Shown piece by piece: positions 63,412-64,000 of a stretch of 64,000 nt of DNA; within the stretch, counting starts at the first letter, position 1, and each line of letters begins with the position of its first letter. Below the pieces are notes generated by a model. The model saw only the letters and a program-made list of their open reading frames with translations, was not told the origin of the DNA and did not search any database. This DNA is from Nonomuraea angiospora (GTDB lineage: Bacteria > Actinomycetota > Actinomycetes > Streptosporangiales > Streptosporangiaceae): assembly GCF_014873145.1 (NCBI RefSeq), contig NZ_JADBEK010000001.1, positions 13,020,001-13,084,000 on the forward strand, written 5' to 3'. The translations under genes were made by a program, and so were the position numbers.

Positions 63412-64000
63412 TCAGTGGGGGACCACTCCGTTCGCCAGGACCCGGCGGTAGGCGGTCACGCGGTCCTCGATGCTGTCCAGGCAGCAGCTGGAGCACTTCA
63501 CCGCCTCGTCGGAGGTGTAGTAGAGGCAGCACGTGTTGCGCAGGTAGAACAGCCCTTCGCGATCCCCCTCTCGCAGCCTGATCACTTCGCCGAGCTTCTC
63601 CAGGCCGCCGGTGGAGGCGGCGAGGAACTCCTCGTAGGCCCGTTGCAGCAGATCGACGTCGCCGCCGCGTCGGCTGGCGATGCAGAATGCCGCCGCGCAC
63701 CCGTGCGCCACTCCGCCATGGAGCTGGCGCAAGCCCGCCCGGGTGCGCGTCCGCATGGCGTGCGCGAGCGGGAGAAGATGCTCGTCGAGCACCCAGGAGA
63801 CGAGCGTGCCGACGGGCGCCTCCACGGCGCTCGGCTCGCGTAGGGCGACCGCCTCGAACCCGTGGTGCTCGGACAGCCGGATGGCGACGTTGTGCGGTCG
63901 CATGTCCACGACCACCCGGTCGAGTGCCCATGCCAGCAACGCGGACGCGGTCACGGTGCCCGCGTACACGGCCATGACGGTCAGCGCGGTGGCATGATCC
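63412..64000 (-). CDS. FhuF-like ferric-siderophore reductase / (2Fe-2S) protein, 5' part off window
   Basis: At least 196 residues are visible; the frame is still open at base 64000, so the true start lies outside (an internal ATG is at 63975). The C-terminus carries RNTCCLYYTSDEAVKCSSCCL, the C-C-x10-C-x2-C iron-sulfur motif of FhuF-type siderophore reductases. GLRQLHGGVAHGCAAAFC and VTASALLAWALD are also typical. It would release iron from imported ferric siderophore in the cytoplasm. It is the convergent neighbour of the exporter gene, stops nine bases apart. Confidence 0.88.
   Translation of the reverse strand, partial: DHATALTVMAVYAGTVTASALLAWALDRVVVDMRPHNVAIRLSEHHGFEAVALREPSAVEAPVGTLVSWVLDEHLLPLAHAMRTRTRAGLRQLHGGVAHGCAAAFCIASRRGGDVDLLQRAYEEFLAASTGGLEKLGEVIRLREGDREGLFYLRNTCCLYYTSDEAVKCSSCCLDSIEDRVTAYRRVLANGVVPH

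Overview
The window is GC-rich (roughly 70% or more) actinomycete DNA. Genes start at ATG, GTG or TTG, and neighbouring genes often overlap by four bases (ATGA or GTGA). An ECF sigma factor fused to a TPR-like tail, paralogous cytochromes P450, a tendamistat-type secreted protein and a Tat-exported sialidase all fit a filamentous actinobacterium. A Streptosporangiaceae/Nonomuraea-like host is my guess and is not proven by anything here.

1-16.5 kb is a natural-product-like locus. A minus-strand operon encodes a free-standing acyl-AMP ligase, a C-T didomain protein and a large NRPS (C-A-T-C-A, running off the left edge; module 1 predicted Gly). Divergent from it, and sharing a promoter region with an 8-bp inverted repeat, are a free carrier protein, a free-standing condensation-like protein and a dimethylformamidase-like hydrolase fused to a beta-propeller-like tail. 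Converging on these is a four-gene overlapping operon: NAD-dependent epimerase, PIG-L deacetylase, formyltransferase and a glycosyltransferase-epimerase fusion. Together they suggest an acylated peptide carrying, or accompanied by, an N-formylated amino sugar. That product is inference.

16.7-23 kb holds a FluG-like amidohydrolase, a GH2 beta-galactosidase, a methyltransferase and a divergent stand-alone EF-Tu. 23-28.5 kb mixes small membrane and secreted proteins with gene remnants (MmyB-type regulator, GNAT) and an ECF42-type sigma/DGPF pair. A second gene there shares the sigma operon's promoter almost base for base. 28.6-36.8 kb has an MFS exporter, VOC proteins (one with an in-frame stop), two P450s, an alpha/beta hydrolase behind a large operator-like dyad, and a TetR regulator.

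36.9-45 kb is a decaying aminosugar/sialic-acid locus: GntR, intact NanE and ROK kinase, and a Tat sialidase survive. The ABC transporter is reduced to a solute-binding-protein/permease chimera, and the DUF4127-like and DUF4434-like genes are frameshifted. 45-49 kb starts with a TPR-like protein and a LysR/reductase divergent pair. 47.6-57.3 kb is a peptide-uptake and D/N-acyl amino acid operon (SBP, two permeases, two ATPases, M24 protein, acyltransferase, N-acylamino acid racemase) facing an Lrp/AsnC regulator. The right end has a zinc alcohol dehydrogenase, a large LuxR (LAL) regulator from a predicted leaderless promoter, a 14-TM exporter and a partial FhuF-like protein.

Two themes recur. 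Several unrelated genes carry short in-frame tandem repeats in linkers, and remnants of broken genes are frequent between 24 and 41 kb. All calls come from reading the sequence; no database search was run.
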